A DNA stretch of 64,000 nt from Terriglobia bacterium (GCA_021325275.1 JAJPHL010000071.1:171838-235837), one strand, 5' to 3'; shown: positions 18,714 to 27,632, numbered from the stretch's first letter. The notes: generated by a model not told the origin, from the letters alone. Numbers and translations: made by a program.

Positions 18714-18783
18714 TCGCGCCATACGATGCAGCCAGCGCCAGAAATTTCGCGGCGTTTCATGTGCGTCATGTTATCTCGAATAA
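18714..18783 (-). pseudogene. Broken duplicate of the phoD leader and Tat signal coding start
   Basis: On the minus strand this stretch repeats the ribosome site and first codons of phoD (about 11668-11735). 36 bases are identical (18747-18782 versus 11699-11734), covering the leader CGAGATAAC, both ATGs and the codons for KRR. One extra base after the RR codons shifts the frame: a Tat-like FLALAASYGA is still readable in another frame, but from the ATG at 18769 translation would stop after 32 residues at a TAG. No phosphatase domain follows. It overlaps the 3' end of the small membrane gene, whose stop codon is supplied by the copied leader. I take it as a decayed remnant of a duplicated Tat-protein gene. 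Confidence 0.6.
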
Positions 18784-19226
18784 GCGCCGATCGTCAGTGC
18801 AATCGACGGACCGACCACGATCATGTGGATCGCCAGCAAGATGAAAAATGTGCGCGCAACAAAGGGCCGCGGGCCGATCGCCGACATCGGAACCACGACA
18901 AAGCTCATGAAAAGATGCACGAGAACTCCGTAGATCACGCCGCACCAAAGCGCCGAGTCGATCATGAACGGAAGCACGCGGCTCGCGGCGAAGTATACGG
19001 TGGCCGCGCCGAACGCGATGACAAAATGCAGCGCCACGCCCATCGCGACGGTTTTCGCGCCGCCTTGTGCCGAGTCGCGGCCCAGCACGCCTGCCGCGAT
19101 TCCCTGGAACATGCGCGCCACTTTGCCGCCGAGCGCCAGCGTCAAGGCGATGGCGCTGAGTCCATCGAGCACGCCGCACAAGGATCCGGCGGCGGTGATT
19201 GCTTTGACGGCTTGCGTGGCGTTCAT
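18771..19226 (-). CDS. Small four-helix integral membrane protein, unknown function
   Basis: This 151-residue protein is made almost entirely of membrane helices (SLCGVLDGLSAIALTLALGG, VAMGVALHFVIAFGAATVYF, LWCGVIYGVLVHLFMSFVVV, FFILLAIHMIVVGPSIALTI). The start at 19226 has a ribosome site (CCGGAGA) five bases before it. It resembles a widespread family of small uncharacterised membrane proteins in which a glycine- and arginine-containing IAAGVLGR segment follows the first helix. I cannot give a function. It stands alone between genes on the opposite strand. Confidence 0.65.
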   Translation of the reverse strand: MNATQAVKAITAAGSLCGVLDGLSAIALTLALGGKVARMFQGIAAGVLGRDSAQGGAKTVAMGVALHFVIAFGAATVYFAASRVLPFMIDSALWCGVIYGVLVHLFMSFVVVPMSAIGPRPFVARTFFILLAIHMIVVGPSIALTIGAYSR

Positions 19227-19379
19227 GTGTCTCCGGAAGCCACATCGTCTCACGAAACCGCCCGTTTTTCCGTCAGGGGCCTTTCGTAACGACACTCTTG
19301 ACACCGTCGCCCGCGTGTTCTTATGATGATGCGATCTGTGTAGTTGTACGTCCTAAATCTGGGTTCGGGAGCACGCCTT

Positions 19380-20084
19380 ATGATGCGAACGGAAAGTCAG
19401 CAGTCCAGTGGTAATTCCAACTCTCTTCTCTTGCGCTGTGCTACATTGGCGGGCGCCAGCTTAGTTGTGCCGATGGCCGCTCACGCCGGCCCGATCGTTA
19501 CCGGCGCGGGCCCTGGTACACTCACGGGCTCCGGCGATGTTTACGACTTCACCTTTGGCGGCATCGCGGATTCGCCGCTCTCGTTCAACATTACCGGCGA
19601 CCAATCGCAGATCTTCATTCACGGCGATTCCTCGTGGCTCTTTGCCGGCACGAGCGGTGGACCCGCAACGGCGATGTCCGCCGGTGATTCCATCGATTCC
19701 ACCACGGCCACGGCGGCAGCGTCGGGCGATGGCATTCTGCAACAATCGATCACCGGCAAGAAGGATTTCACGGGAGACGTCGGTCCATGGCCGACTAATG
19801 ATTCCGCCGCCTACTTGGGCGTGCAGTTCGATATCGGCGGCAACCCATATTTCGGTTGGGTCGACCTTACCGCGCAGACGATTGCCGGCTTTGGTATCGA
19901 TACGAACGCACCACTCGAATTCAACGGCGCCTCGCTCGACATCATCGAGTATGGCTACCAAAGCGACTCGAACGTAGGCATCCTCGCGGGCGACACGGGC
20001 ACGGTGCCGGAGCCGGCCACGCTGAGCTTGTTGGCGCTCGGCGCCGCGGGACTCGCCGCCGCACGCCGCCGTCGCGCGGCATAA
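19380..20084 (+). CDS. PEP-CTERM protein, second copy
   Basis: The protein has 234 residues, with a signal peptide (LLLRCATLAGASLVVPMAAHA) and a beta-rich body. A PEP-CTERM tail closes it (VPEPATLSLLALGAAGLAAARRRR). The middle (YLGVQFDIGGNPYFGWVDL) resembles a motif seen in other exosortase-sorted proteins. The ATG at 19380 is preferred over a TTG at 19344 because GGGAG lies nine bases upstream. The body shows no resemblance to the other PEP-CTERM protein of this window. The next gene starts 14 bases after its stop, which suggests co-transcription. Confidence 0.78.
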   Translation: MMRTESQQSSGNSNSLLLRCATLAGASLVVPMAAHAGPIVTGAGPGTLTGSGDVYDFTFGGIADSPLSFNITGDQSQIFIHGDSSWLFAGTSGGPATAMSAGDSIDSTTATAAASGDGILQQSITGKKDFTGDVGPWPTNDSAAYLGVQFDIGGNPYFGWVDLTAQTIAGFGIDTNAPLEFNGASLDIIEYGYQSDSNVGILAGDTGTVPEPATLSLLALGAAGLAAARRRRAA

Positions 20085-20098
20085 CGACCTATCAAGAA

Positions 20099-22063
20099 GT
20101 GAGCAAGGCAAGACGGAAAGTTGTCGTCATCGGCTGGCACGGAGCCGATTGGAAGTACATCCATCCTTTGGTCGACGCGGGTGTCATGCCGCACCTGCGT
20201 CGACTGATCGAACGCGGCGTCATCGGCAATCTGCGACCCGCCGGTTCCGCCGTTCCCGCCATCGCTTGGACATCTCTGATCACCGGACGCCACGCCGACG
20301 ACCACGGAGTGTTGAGCGGACTCACCGTCGATCCTTGCACGGGCGTCGTGCGTCCCGCCTCCAGCACGGCGCGTCGCGTGAAAGCGGTGTGGAACATTGC
20401 CATGCAAGGCAGTGCTCAGCGAAGTGGCCTGACGCCGCAAGTGGTCGCATGGTGCGCCGGGCACCCAGTGGAGCCTCTTTCCGGCGCATGTGTGGCGGAG
20501 GAGTTTTGCGTTCCCCAAGCACCGCCCGGCCGTCCTTGGCCGGTGCCGCCGCAGTCGGTGTCGCCCGAGTCGCTGATCCCGGAACTCGCGCCGCTGCGAT
20601 TTCATGGCGGCGAGCTTTCCGGCGTGGATCTCAGGCCGTTCATCCCGAAACTCGCGGAAATCGATCAACAGCAGGACGATCGCGTGATCGCGGTGGCCGA
20701 CACTTTGGCGCGCGCGATCGGCGTACATGCCGTTGCGACACATTTGTTGGAGCATCATCCGTGGGATCTTGCCTGTATCGGCTGGAGCGCGCTCGAACGC
20801 GCGTGCTTCCGCTTCGTGCCGTACACCGCGCCGCGACTCCCGTTCGTCAGTGAAGACGATTTCGCGAAATACAGCGCCGTGGTGAACGGCATGTACTCGT
20901 TTCATGACATGATGCTGGGCCGCATCGTGCAACTCGCGGGACCCGACGCGGTGATCGCGATTGTTTCTCCCAGTGGATTTCGCGTGGGCGGCGAGCGGCC
21001 GCTGCACGAACGTTGGCGTCAGAAACCCGGCGCATGGATTCGGCCTTCGGGGATGTTCTGTTTTTCCGGTCCCGGCTTGCGTCGCGACGAATCGATCCAC
21101 GGCGCGAGCGTTTTGGACATCGCGCCCACGATTCTCGCGCTGCTCGGTTTGCCGGCGGCCGAAGACATGCCTGGCCGCGTGCTCACCGAGGCGTTTGAGG
21201 GAATCGTTCAAAAAGCCCGCGTCGCCAGTTGGGAGAAAGTTGCAGGCGACAGCGGCATGCATCGTTTCGAAGACGATGCCGAGCATCGTGCGGGCGCAGC
21301 GGCGGTCGCGGAACTGGAAGCGCTCGGTTATCGCGAGCCGGAACACTATCTCGCGAACCGCCTCGGCGTAGACCGCGAGAAAACCACCAATCTGACGCTC
21401 GTACACCTTGCGCGCGGCCGTTACGCGGAAGCGCAAATCGGCTTCGAAGAACTGGCCGGGACCGCAGCGGCAGGTTCGCCCGAAACGAGGCGGTTCACGC
21501 TGTGGGCCGCCCACTGCGCGCTCCTGGCGCGCGACCACGCGGGCTGCCGCAAGATCCTGACGAAGGCCGGTCGCGCTGGCCCTCTCGGCGCGATCGCCAT
21601 GCTGATCGAAGCGCAGATGGAAACCGATCCAGTGAAAATCCTCGAAGCCGCGCGCCGTGCGCAGAAACTTGGCGCGGAGATTTCGTTCGTGCAGTTTCTT
21701 TGCGGCATGTTGTGCATGCGCTTGAAGCGCTGGGACGAAGCGGAAGCGCCGCTGCGCCGCGCGATCGCGATCAATCCGTTATTTCGTCCGGCGCACGACT
21801 TGCTGGCGCGGCTCCTGTTGGTTCGCGGTAACACCGAAGACGCGCGCCGCGCGGCGGAAGCGGCCTTGCAGATCGATACGGGATCGGCATTCGCGCAATT
21901 CACCTTGGCAATGACGCTGGTGGCATCGGGCGAGGAATCGCTGGCGTTGCAGGCGTTCGAGCGTGCCGCCGATTCGGACGCGGGACCGGCGGAGTCGCGC
22001 GAGTGGGCTGAGAAGCTTCGCTTCCGGCGTGTGGAGTCGGGCGATCCGGAGGCGCAAGAATGA
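20099..22063 (+). CDS. Alkaline-phosphatase-fold protein with TPR tail; predicted metal ligands lost
   Basis: The protein has 654 residues with a GTG start at 20099. Residues 1-390 match the AlkP superfamily (phosphodiesterase/nucleotide pyrophosphatase type). Retained features are RKVVVIGWHGADWKYIHPL, the nucleophile region AIAWTSLITGRHADDHGVLSG, and GPGLRRDESIHGASVLDIAPT. Residues about 430-650 are TPR repeats. The usual ligands are altered: IGWDxADW reads IGWHGADW, the expected D..DH stretch reads GWSALERACFRF, and SDHGF reads SPSGF. Catalysis by the normal two-metal mechanism looks unlikely, so it may be a binding protein or scaffold. The stop overlaps the start of the GNAT gene (ATGA). 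The fold call is strong; the loss of activity is inferred from remembered homologues. Confidence 0.78.
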   Translation: MSKARRKVVVIGWHGADWKYIHPLVDAGVMPHLRRLIERGVIGNLRPAGSAVPAIAWTSLITGRHADDHGVLSGLTVDPCTGVVRPASSTARRVKAVWNIAMQGSAQRSGLTPQVVAWCAGHPVEPLSGACVAEEFCVPQAPPGRPWPVPPQSVSPESLIPELAPLRFHGGELSGVDLRPFIPKLAEIDQQQDDRVIAVADTLARAIGVHAVATHLLEHHPWDLACIGWSALERACFRFVPYTAPRLPFVSEDDFAKYSAVVNGMYSFHDMMLGRIVQLAGPDAVIAIVSPSGFRVGGERPLHERWRQKPGAWIRPSGMFCFSGPGLRRDESIHGASVLDIAPTILALLGLPAAEDMPGRVLTEAFEGIVQKARVASWEKVAGDSGMHRFEDDAEHRAGAAAVAELEALGYREPEHYLANRLGVDREKTTNLTLVHLARGRYAEAQIGFEELAGTAAAGSPETRRFTLWAAHCALLARDHAGCRKILTKAGRAGPLGAIAMLIEAQMETDPVKILEAARRAQKLGAEISFVQFLCGMLCMRLKRWDEAEAPLRRAIAINPLFRPAHDLLARLLLVRGNTEDARRAAEAALQIDTGSAFAQFTLAMTLVASGEESLALQAFERAADSDAGPAESREWAEKLRFRRVESGDPEAQE

Positions 22064-22923
22064 TCGCGATCCGCGAACCGCGCGCGAGTGAAGCGGCGGC
22101 GTGCCGCCTGTTGCTGCCGGAAGCGCGCTTGGCTCCGCACGCCGCGCAATTTCGCTTGGCTGTGGATGACGGCCACATCATAGGCGCGAGCGCCTTTCAC
22201 GACGATGGCGCGACGATCGGTGGCGTCCGCTTTCACGTGATCCCTCCGCACCGGCGCCAGGGTATCGCGTCGCTATTACTGGCAAACATCGACGAAACCG
22301 CGCGCGCTCTTGGACGCGAAAAATTGACCGCCCACGCCGACATTCACAATGAAGCGGACGCCGAGCCGTTTCTCGAAGCGCGTGGATTCCGCCGCATTTC
22401 ACGCCTCACGGTGGTCGACTGCGAGATCGGTAAGCTTCGGGCATCGTGGCAAGCTGCACGCCAGAAACTTCGCCCGGAAGACGCGCTGCCCGAGTCGGCG
22501 CGATTCGTGGAAATCGGGGGCATCGACGACGCGACGATGAACGAAATCGTGCGTCTCTACGCCGAGCACATCGCGCACGTGCCGTACATGCCCGGGCAGC
22601 GCCGCCTGTGGAACTTGCAGCGCTTCCGCGATTCCCTGGTTCTGACGATCGACGGCAAGGTCGCCGGCGTGCTGCTGGCGCAAGTCACCGACGGCGTGCT
22701 CCACGCGCCGGCGTGGATCGTGCCGCCTGAGTATCGCAGCCGTCACATCGGTTTGTGGCTGCGCGTCACGCTGGTCGATCGCTTGATCGATCGCGTGAAA
22801 CGCGCGCGCTTCGAATTTCTCGAGTCGGCCACGGCATCGGCGAAAGTGAAGAACGAAGCCGGCTACGAGACGGTGCGCGTGATCGCGGGCTTCGAGCGGG
22901 ATATTGCCGAGAAGCCGGACTAA
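22060..22923 (+). CDS. Tandem GNAT-domain acetyltransferase-like protein
   Basis: This 287-residue protein seems to have two GNAT halves. The first (residues 1-125) carries the acetyl-CoA-binding motif VIPPHRRQGIASLLLANI. The second (about 150-285) carries VPPEYRSRHIGLWLRVTLVDRLID, where the glycine pattern is less complete. GNAT enzymes transfer acetyl groups to amines on small molecules or proteins; no substrate can be read from the sequence. The start codon overlaps the stop of the AlkP-fold/TPR gene, so the two are translationally coupled. The stop TAA overlaps the TAG stop of the converging SRPBCC gene (CTAA, 22920-22923). Confidence 0.8.
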   Translation: MIAIREPRASEAAACRLLLPEARLAPHAAQFRLAVDDGHIIGASAFHDDGATIGGVRFHVIPPHRRQGIASLLLANIDETARALGREKLTAHADIHNEADAEPFLEARGFRRISRLTVVDCEIGKLRASWQAARQKLRPEDALPESARFVEIGGIDDATMNEIVRLYAEHIAHVPYMPGQRRLWNLQRFRDSLVLTIDGKVAGVLLAQVTDGVLHAPAWIVPPEYRSRHIGLWLRVTLVDRLIDRVKRARFEFLESATASAKVKNEAGYETVRVIAGFERDIAEKPD

Positions 22924-23465
22924 ACGCTGTGCTGCGAATGGCCGTGCGCTTCTTCGTGTAGTCCGGTGATGAATTTGTGCAAGAGGTCGAGTACGCCCAC
23001 CCAGCCTTTGCTGTAATCCTTGCGCGACACCGGCATCCCGGCCAGGCCGCTGTGCGTCACGCGCACGCGCGTGCCGGTTTTCGTCGGCTCCAACTCCCAG
23101 CGCACGATGGTGCGGCGCGCGGCATCGTCGTGCCAGTTGGCGATCCAACTCCACACCGCGAGTCGCGGCGGATCGAGTTCCAGGACTTCGCCGTGACACT
23201 CAAAGGTGTTCGCGCCCGTTTTCTTCATCTGCTCGCCCACTTCGCTGTGATCGTGGCCGGTGCGCGCCACGCACGCGTAGCGGTATTGGCCGCCCTTGCG
23301 TGCGTCCATATCGAAGGCCACCAAGTTCGTGGACGGTTCGCTGCCCCACCACGCGATGAGTTGCTTCTGGTCGACCAGGGCTTGAAACACGCGTTCCGGC
23401 GGCGCGGCAATTTCAATTTCTACGGTGACGGCGTCGTCGCCGGTTGGTGCTTTGTTGTCGGACAT
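22920..23465 (-). CDS. SRPBCC / AHSA1-family protein
   Basis: This 181-residue START-like (AHSA1) domain protein has the typical opening VTVEIEIAAPPERVFQALVD and the WWG motif (LIAWWGSEP). The end (THSGLAGMPVSRKDYSKGWVGVLDLL) is also family-typical. Members bind hydrophobic ligands or act as Hsp90-type co-chaperones, and they are very often encoded next to an ArsR-type repressor, as here. The start lies inside the 3' end of the arsR gene (53-base overlap), so the two are translationally linked. Ligand unknown. A histidine-rich tail (HEEAHGHSQHSV) might bind metal, but that is speculative. Confidence 0.87.
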   Translation of the reverse strand: MSDNKAPTGDDAVTVEIEIAAPPERVFQALVDQKQLIAWWGSEPSTNLVAFDMDARKGGQYRYACVARTGHDHSEVGEQMKKTGANTFECHGEVLELDPPRLAVWSWIANWHDDAARRTIVRWELEPTKTGTRVRVTHSGLAGMPVSRKDYSKGWVGVLDLLHKFITGLHEEAHGHSQHSV

Positions 23466-23805
23466 GGAAATCTCCTTCCAGAAAGTCTTTCAGGTTTGCC
23501 AGCTTGTTGACCCAGAAGCCTCGATACGCGCCGATCCACGAGTCCACTTGGCGCAAAGGAGCCGGATTCAATTCATAGACGCGTTGCCGTCCTTCGCTGC
23601 ACTGGCGAACCAAGCTTGCCTTTCGCAAGACTCGGAGGTGCTTCGACACGGCGGGCCGCGACATCGTGAAACGCCCGGCGATCTCACCCGCCGGCAAGCG
23701 ACGGTGGAGGCGCAGCAGGTCGAGCACGGCGCGCCGCGTGGGATCGGCCAGAGCGGTAAAGGCGTCGGGTGTGGGAGCCCTGTGTGTAACCGCACGGTTA
23801 CGCAT
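23413..23805 (-). CDS. ArsR/SmtB-family transcriptional repressor
   Basis: This is a 130-residue winged-helix regulator with the family hallmarks FTALADPTRRAVLDLLRLH and the recognition helix FTMSRPAVSKHLRVLRKASLV. No CxC metal motif of the classical arsenic or zinc sensors is present, consistent with the subgroup paired with SRPBCC proteins. It ends in an arginine-rich tail (RRRRRHRR) encoded within the overlap with the SRPBCC gene. The ATG at 23805 has no Shine-Dalgarno sequence, so the message may be leaderless. Two matching dyads flank the start codon, pointing to autorepression. Confidence 0.9.
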   Translation of the reverse strand: MRNRAVTHRAPTPDAFTALADPTRRAVLDLLRLHRRLPAGEIAGRFTMSRPAVSKHLRVLRKASLVRQCSEGRQRVYELNPAPLRQVDSWIGAYRGFWVNKLANLKDFLEGDFHVRQQSTNRRRRRHRRN

Positions 23806-23827
23806 AGATATGTAACTTATCGGTTAC
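23786..23827 (-). promoter_or_regulatory. Two GTAAC-N6-GTTAC dyads at the arsR start: probable autoregulatory operators
   Basis: GTAACCGCACGGTTAC at 23786-23801 lies in the first codons of arsR. GTAAC-TTATCG-GTTAC at 23812-23827 lies just upstream of the ATG (23803-23805). The two sites have the same arms and spacer length, and their starts are 26 bases apart. Matching inverted repeats around a repressor's start codon are the expected layout for binding by its own ArsR dimers. Confidence 0.7.
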
Positions 23828-23845
23828 TCGTTGTTCTTGTCAAGG

Positions 23846-23880
23846 GAAAAGAAAAAGGCCGCCAGTTTCCCGGCGGCCTT
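23846..23880 (-). terminator. Rho-independent terminator between arsR and the TonB receptor gene
   Basis: Read on the minus strand, a nine-base stem AAGGCCGCC / GGCGGCCTT (23880-23872 with 23863-23855) with an eight-base loop is followed by TTTCTTTTCC. It lies 30 bases after the stop of the TonB receptor gene ending at 23910 and would end that transcript. Confidence 0.8.
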
Positions 23881-23909
23881 GTCCACTGCGTTTGGTGCTG
23901 ACGCGTGCG

Positions 23910-26900
23910 TTAGAAGTAATAACGCAGCGAGAGTTGCATGTTGCGCGAGAGTCCCGTCTTACTGGTGACCTTGCCGAACGTCGACGAAGTCGGGTTGAAG
24001 CTCGAGACGTTACTCCAGTTCGGGTGATTGTTCACGTCGAACGCTTCGGAGCGGAATTCCAAGCCGTGGCGCTCGTTGAACGCGAACTTCTTGTACAAAC
24101 CGAGGTTCCAATCCTGGAAGCCGGGCTGATAGATCGAATTGCGGATGCCCTTCTGCAGGTTGAACGTTCCGGCGGCCGGCGACGTAAAGATCGGCGTGCC
24201 GCCGTTGGTTGTGGCGAAGTATTGATTCGGGCTGGAAGCACCCGCGCCGCCCGCGAACTGACCGAGGATCGTCGGCGTTCCGTTCACCTGAGCGAATTCG
24301 CCGGAGGTCTGTCCGCAGCCGAGGCTGCCGACTTCGCCTACTTGCGCGACGTCGTTGGACACGAATACGCCGCACGGCACGCCCGTCTGGAATTGGTTCA
24401 CGCCCGATATCTGCCAGCCGCCAAGCAGCCGGCCGGCCATGCTCGAATTGCCCTTGAAGAACGGTAGCGTGTAGACGTAGTTGAATACCACGATGTGGCG
24501 CGCATCGTACTCGGACGGTCCCCACATGTTGGACGTGTTGTAGGTGTCCGGCGCGATATCGCGGTAGTTCGACGAGTTGTCCCAGCTCTTGGAGAGCGTG
24601 TAGGAGGCGCCGAAGCTGAAACCGTTATCGAAGCGGCGGTTCCAGTTCATCTGCAGCGAATTGTACGTGGAGGAAGCCGACGACTGTTCAAACTGGATTG
24701 CGGCGAATCCTTGATACGGACGCACTGCGTTGGCGTTGACGCCGCTGACCACCGCGCCGGCTTGCGGTTGGTTGATGTCGAGCACCGTCGGCACGTTCAA
24801 GCCGCGATGTCCAACGTAGGCCACCTCCACCACCGACTTCCAGAGGAACTGGCGCTGCACCGTCAAGTTGTAATTCCACGCTGACGGCGGCTTGAGATTG
24901 CGGGCCAACGTCGTCACGGTGATCGCCGCTTGCTCGTTTGAGCCGAGCGCCGCGGTGGGATTATCCACCGAGACGTTGGCCACGGTCACGAACGGCTGGA
25001 ACGGCGAGTTTGCGCCCGGGAAGATGTTGTCGAGCAATCCAAAGCGCGTGAGATACCGGCCGATTCCCGCGCGAACCACGGTCTTGGAATTCACCGAGTA
25101 CGCGACGCCGAGACGCGGCTGGAATTGATACGTGTTGTTGACGTACCCGTCCGGATAATTCTGGAACAGGTTGTTGTACGTTGTGCCGCACGCCGCCGTC
25201 ACGCCGTGACCGCAAGCGTTCGACGGCCATCCGCCGCCGGGAATCACCATGCCGTCGTACGGATTGCCCGTGCCGATGATCACATTGCCCGTCTTGGGAT
25301 CGACCTTCGGCGCGGAGCTGGCGCTGTACAGTTTGGGGTCGAAGAAAATCTGGTTGCCCCACAATGCCTTGTACGGAATGTTGATCGTCTGCCGCACGCC
25401 CATGGTGACGGTCAGGTTCTTGCTGACCTTCCAGGCGTCCTGCACGAACCATTCGTTCAGGAATCCGCGGTAGATGGTGTAGGCGCGCGGACCGATTTCC
25501 GTATAGCTGTCTGCCAAGCCCAACGCGAGGTTTGCCACGCCGGCACCGGACGTCGCGCCGAGACCGGCACGCGCGTCGGTGAACGTGAACGTGCCGTTCT
25601 GATTGTTGCTGCCGCCGGGCACGCTCGAAACGTTAATCTGGTCGCCGTCGTTTTCACCGGAGCGTTCCCAGTAATATCCGGCCTTGAACGTGTGGTTGTG
25701 CCAGATCTTGGTGACGGTGTCGGAAACGGTGTAGATCGGGCCGGTGGAGTGCGAAGGATACGGACCGGCGCTGAACTGGTACATGTTCGGAATGTTGATC
25801 GAGGGAACTTTGCCCGGCAGATCCTTGCCCACCGGGAAAATGAACGGATAGTTGATTCCGAAGTTCGACCGATTGAAGCCCGCGGCCGTGGTGATCACCG
25901 GGATGTAAACGTCGTCCAAGCTCACCGTGGCGCGCGCTTCGTTCACCAGAGTCGGGCTGAAGATGTGAACATAGCTCACCGATCCGGCCTGATTCGGGCG
26001 GTTGAACGCTTTCGGCGTCAGGTTGGTGCCCTGATCGAAGGGATCGAGTTCATAGTACGCCAGCGCCGTGCGGCGGAACTCGATGCGATCCTTGTCGCTG
26101 GGAACGATGTCGGAGTTGATCGTTTCCTTGCGTTGATTCTCAGGCTGCGATGCGGCCGCGATCCAGTTCTGGTTGCCGCTCAAGTAGCCGGCGGTCGGCG
26201 TGGGATACATGCTGAGGATGCCCAGGCCGTTCTTGCTCAAGCGCCCAGACGGGATAATGTTGCCGGCAAACGGTACGCAACTCGCCGCGCCTACTGACGG
26301 GCAGGTCGCCGGATCGTACAACTGCACCGGCTTCGAGTAGTAAATGTTCGGTCCCAGCAATTCACTGAAATTTCCGGAGCGCATCAGCAAGCTGGGAACT
26401 TCCTGCGTCTGGGTCTGAGCGTTGCGGTAGCGCGCCCATTCCTGTCCGACGAAGAAGAACATCTTGCCGCGCTTGATGATGTGCGGGATGATCACGGGAC
26501 CGCCGAGGTTGAAACCGAACTGGTTGTAGCGGAACGGCGATTGAAAATTCGTGGTGGTCGACTGATTGCGCGACCACGTGTTGGCATTCAACACGGAGTT
26601 GCGGAAGTACTCGTAGGCGCCGCCGTGAAAATCGTTGGTGCCGCCCTTGGTGACGATGCGGATCTGGCCGCCCGACGCGCGTCCGTACTCGGCGTCGTAA
26701 TCGGCGGTGAGAATCTGCACTTCCTGCGTCGAATCGACGTCGGCGACGCCGATGCTGGTGCCGTTGGCGCGGGTGCGGACCGCGGGCGCGCCGTCAAACG
26801 TGATCGTAGTATCCTGCGAGCGTGCGCCGTTTACGGCGTAGCCGCCGCTGGTCAAGCTGAACGTGAAGTCGCCGAGCGTGGTGCCCGAGCGCATGCCGGG

Positions 26901-27383
26901 CTTCAACGAAGCTAGGAACAACGGATCGCGCCCGTTCAACTCCAGGGCATCGATTTCGCTGCGGGTCACCAGTTTCTCCACCGCCGCCGACTCGGTCTGC
27001 ATGTTCACGCCGGTAGCGGTGACTTCCACGCTCTCCGACGTGGCGCCGATCTGCAGCGCGATTTCCACCGACAAGGTTGTGTTGGCGTCCAGCTTATTGT
27101 GGACGCTCTCCGTCTTCTTGAATCCGCCGGCTTCGACCTGGACGGTGTAGAAGCCCGGCAAGAGATTCGTCATTACGTAATATCCGCCTTCGTTGGTGTC
27201 CACCGTGCGCTCGTCCTTCGTTCCTTCATTGCGGATGAGGACTTTCGCACGAGGAACCACGGCGCCCGAGGGATCGCGCACGAAGCCGGTGATCGAACCG
27301 GTGTCGGACTGCGCGGAGACCAGCAACGGGAGCAAAAGTGCTGCGACCAGAAGGAAGAAACCCGCCAAACGCTGAAAGCGCAT
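23910..27383 (-). CDS. Oar-like TonB-dependent outer-membrane receptor with carboxypeptidase-type N-domain
   Basis: The protein has 1157 residues with a signal peptide (FFLLVAALLLPLLVSA). A carboxypeptidase-regulatory-like domain comes first (GSITGFVRDPSGAVVPRAKV, about 29-115), then a plug domain (SVEVTATGVNMQTESAAVEK onwards), then a long barrel ending in an aromatic C-terminus (NMQLSLRYYF). Such receptors import large nutrients such as glycans or peptides across the outer membrane using TonB energy. Acidobacteria have many. Ligand unknown; the divergent GH38 mannosidase suggests a carbohydrate (inference). The start has a good ribosome site (CAGGAGG). A terminator hairpin follows the stop. 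Confidence 0.88.
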   Translation of the reverse strand: MRFQRLAGFFLLVAALLLPLLVSAQSDTGSITGFVRDPSGAVVPRAKVLIRNEGTKDERTVDTNEGGYYVMTNLLPGFYTVQVEAGGFKKTESVHNKLDANTTLSVEIALQIGATSESVEVTATGVNMQTESAAVEKLVTRSEIDALELNGRDPLFLASLKPGMRSGTTLGDFTFSLTSGGYAVNGARSQDTTITFDGAPAVRTRANGTSIGVADVDSTQEVQILTADYDAEYGRASGGQIRIVTKGGTNDFHGGAYEYFRNSVLNANTWSRNQSTTTNFQSPFRYNQFGFNLGGPVIIPHIIKRGKMFFFVGQEWARYRNAQTQTQEVPSLLMRSGNFSELLGPNIYYSKPVQLYDPATCPSVGAASCVPFAGNIIPSGRLSKNGLGILSMYPTPTAGYLSGNQNWIAAASQPENQRKETINSDIVPSDKDRIEFRRTALAYYELDPFDQGTNLTPKAFNRPNQAGSVSYVHIFSPTLVNEARATVSLDDVYIPVITTAAGFNRSNFGINYPFIFPVGKDLPGKVPSINIPNMYQFSAGPYPSHSTGPIYTVSDTVTKIWHNHTFKAGYYWERSGENDGDQINVSSVPGGSNNQNGTFTFTDARAGLGATSGAGVANLALGLADSYTEIGPRAYTIYRGFLNEWFVQDAWKVSKNLTVTMGVRQTINIPYKALWGNQIFFDPKLYSASSAPKVDPKTGNVIIGTGNPYDGMVIPGGGWPSNACGHGVTAACGTTYNNLFQNYPDGYVNNTYQFQPRLGVAYSVNSKTVVRAGIGRYLTRFGLLDNIFPGANSPFQPFVTVANVSVDNPTAALGSNEQAAITVTTLARNLKPPSAWNYNLTVQRQFLWKSVVEVAYVGHRGLNVPTVLDINQPQAGAVVSGVNANAVRPYQGFAAIQFEQSSASSTYNSLQMNWNRRFDNGFSFGASYTLSKSWDNSSNYRDIAPDTYNTSNMWGPSEYDARHIVVFNYVYTLPFFKGNSSMAGRLLGGWQISGVNQFQTGVPCGVFVSNDVAQVGEVGSLGCGQTSGEFAQVNGTPTILGQFAGGAGASSPNQYFATTNGGTPIFTSPAAGTFNLQKGIRNSIYQPGFQDWNLGLYKKFAFNERHGLEFRSEAFDVNNHPNWSNVSSFNPTSSTFGKVTSKTGLSRNMQLSLRYYF

Positions 27384-27632
27384 TGCTAAAAACCTCCTGA
27401 AGTTTTTGATTTCGCACTCAATTAAGGATTCGCAGCATGCCAGTCCCCAAAACGCGACCCCTTAACCGCAAGTTACGAACATTGTGAGGCTGGCTCCGTT
27501 AGGGAGTCAAGTGCCAATTTGATAAATCGTTTTAAAAGACTCGGCCTAGGCGGGGCGAGCCAGTACCCGAACCGCGTCCGGAACCGGACAGTGCGCTTGC
27601 AGACAGAGCGCGCGCCGCTTCATTTTGCCCTG

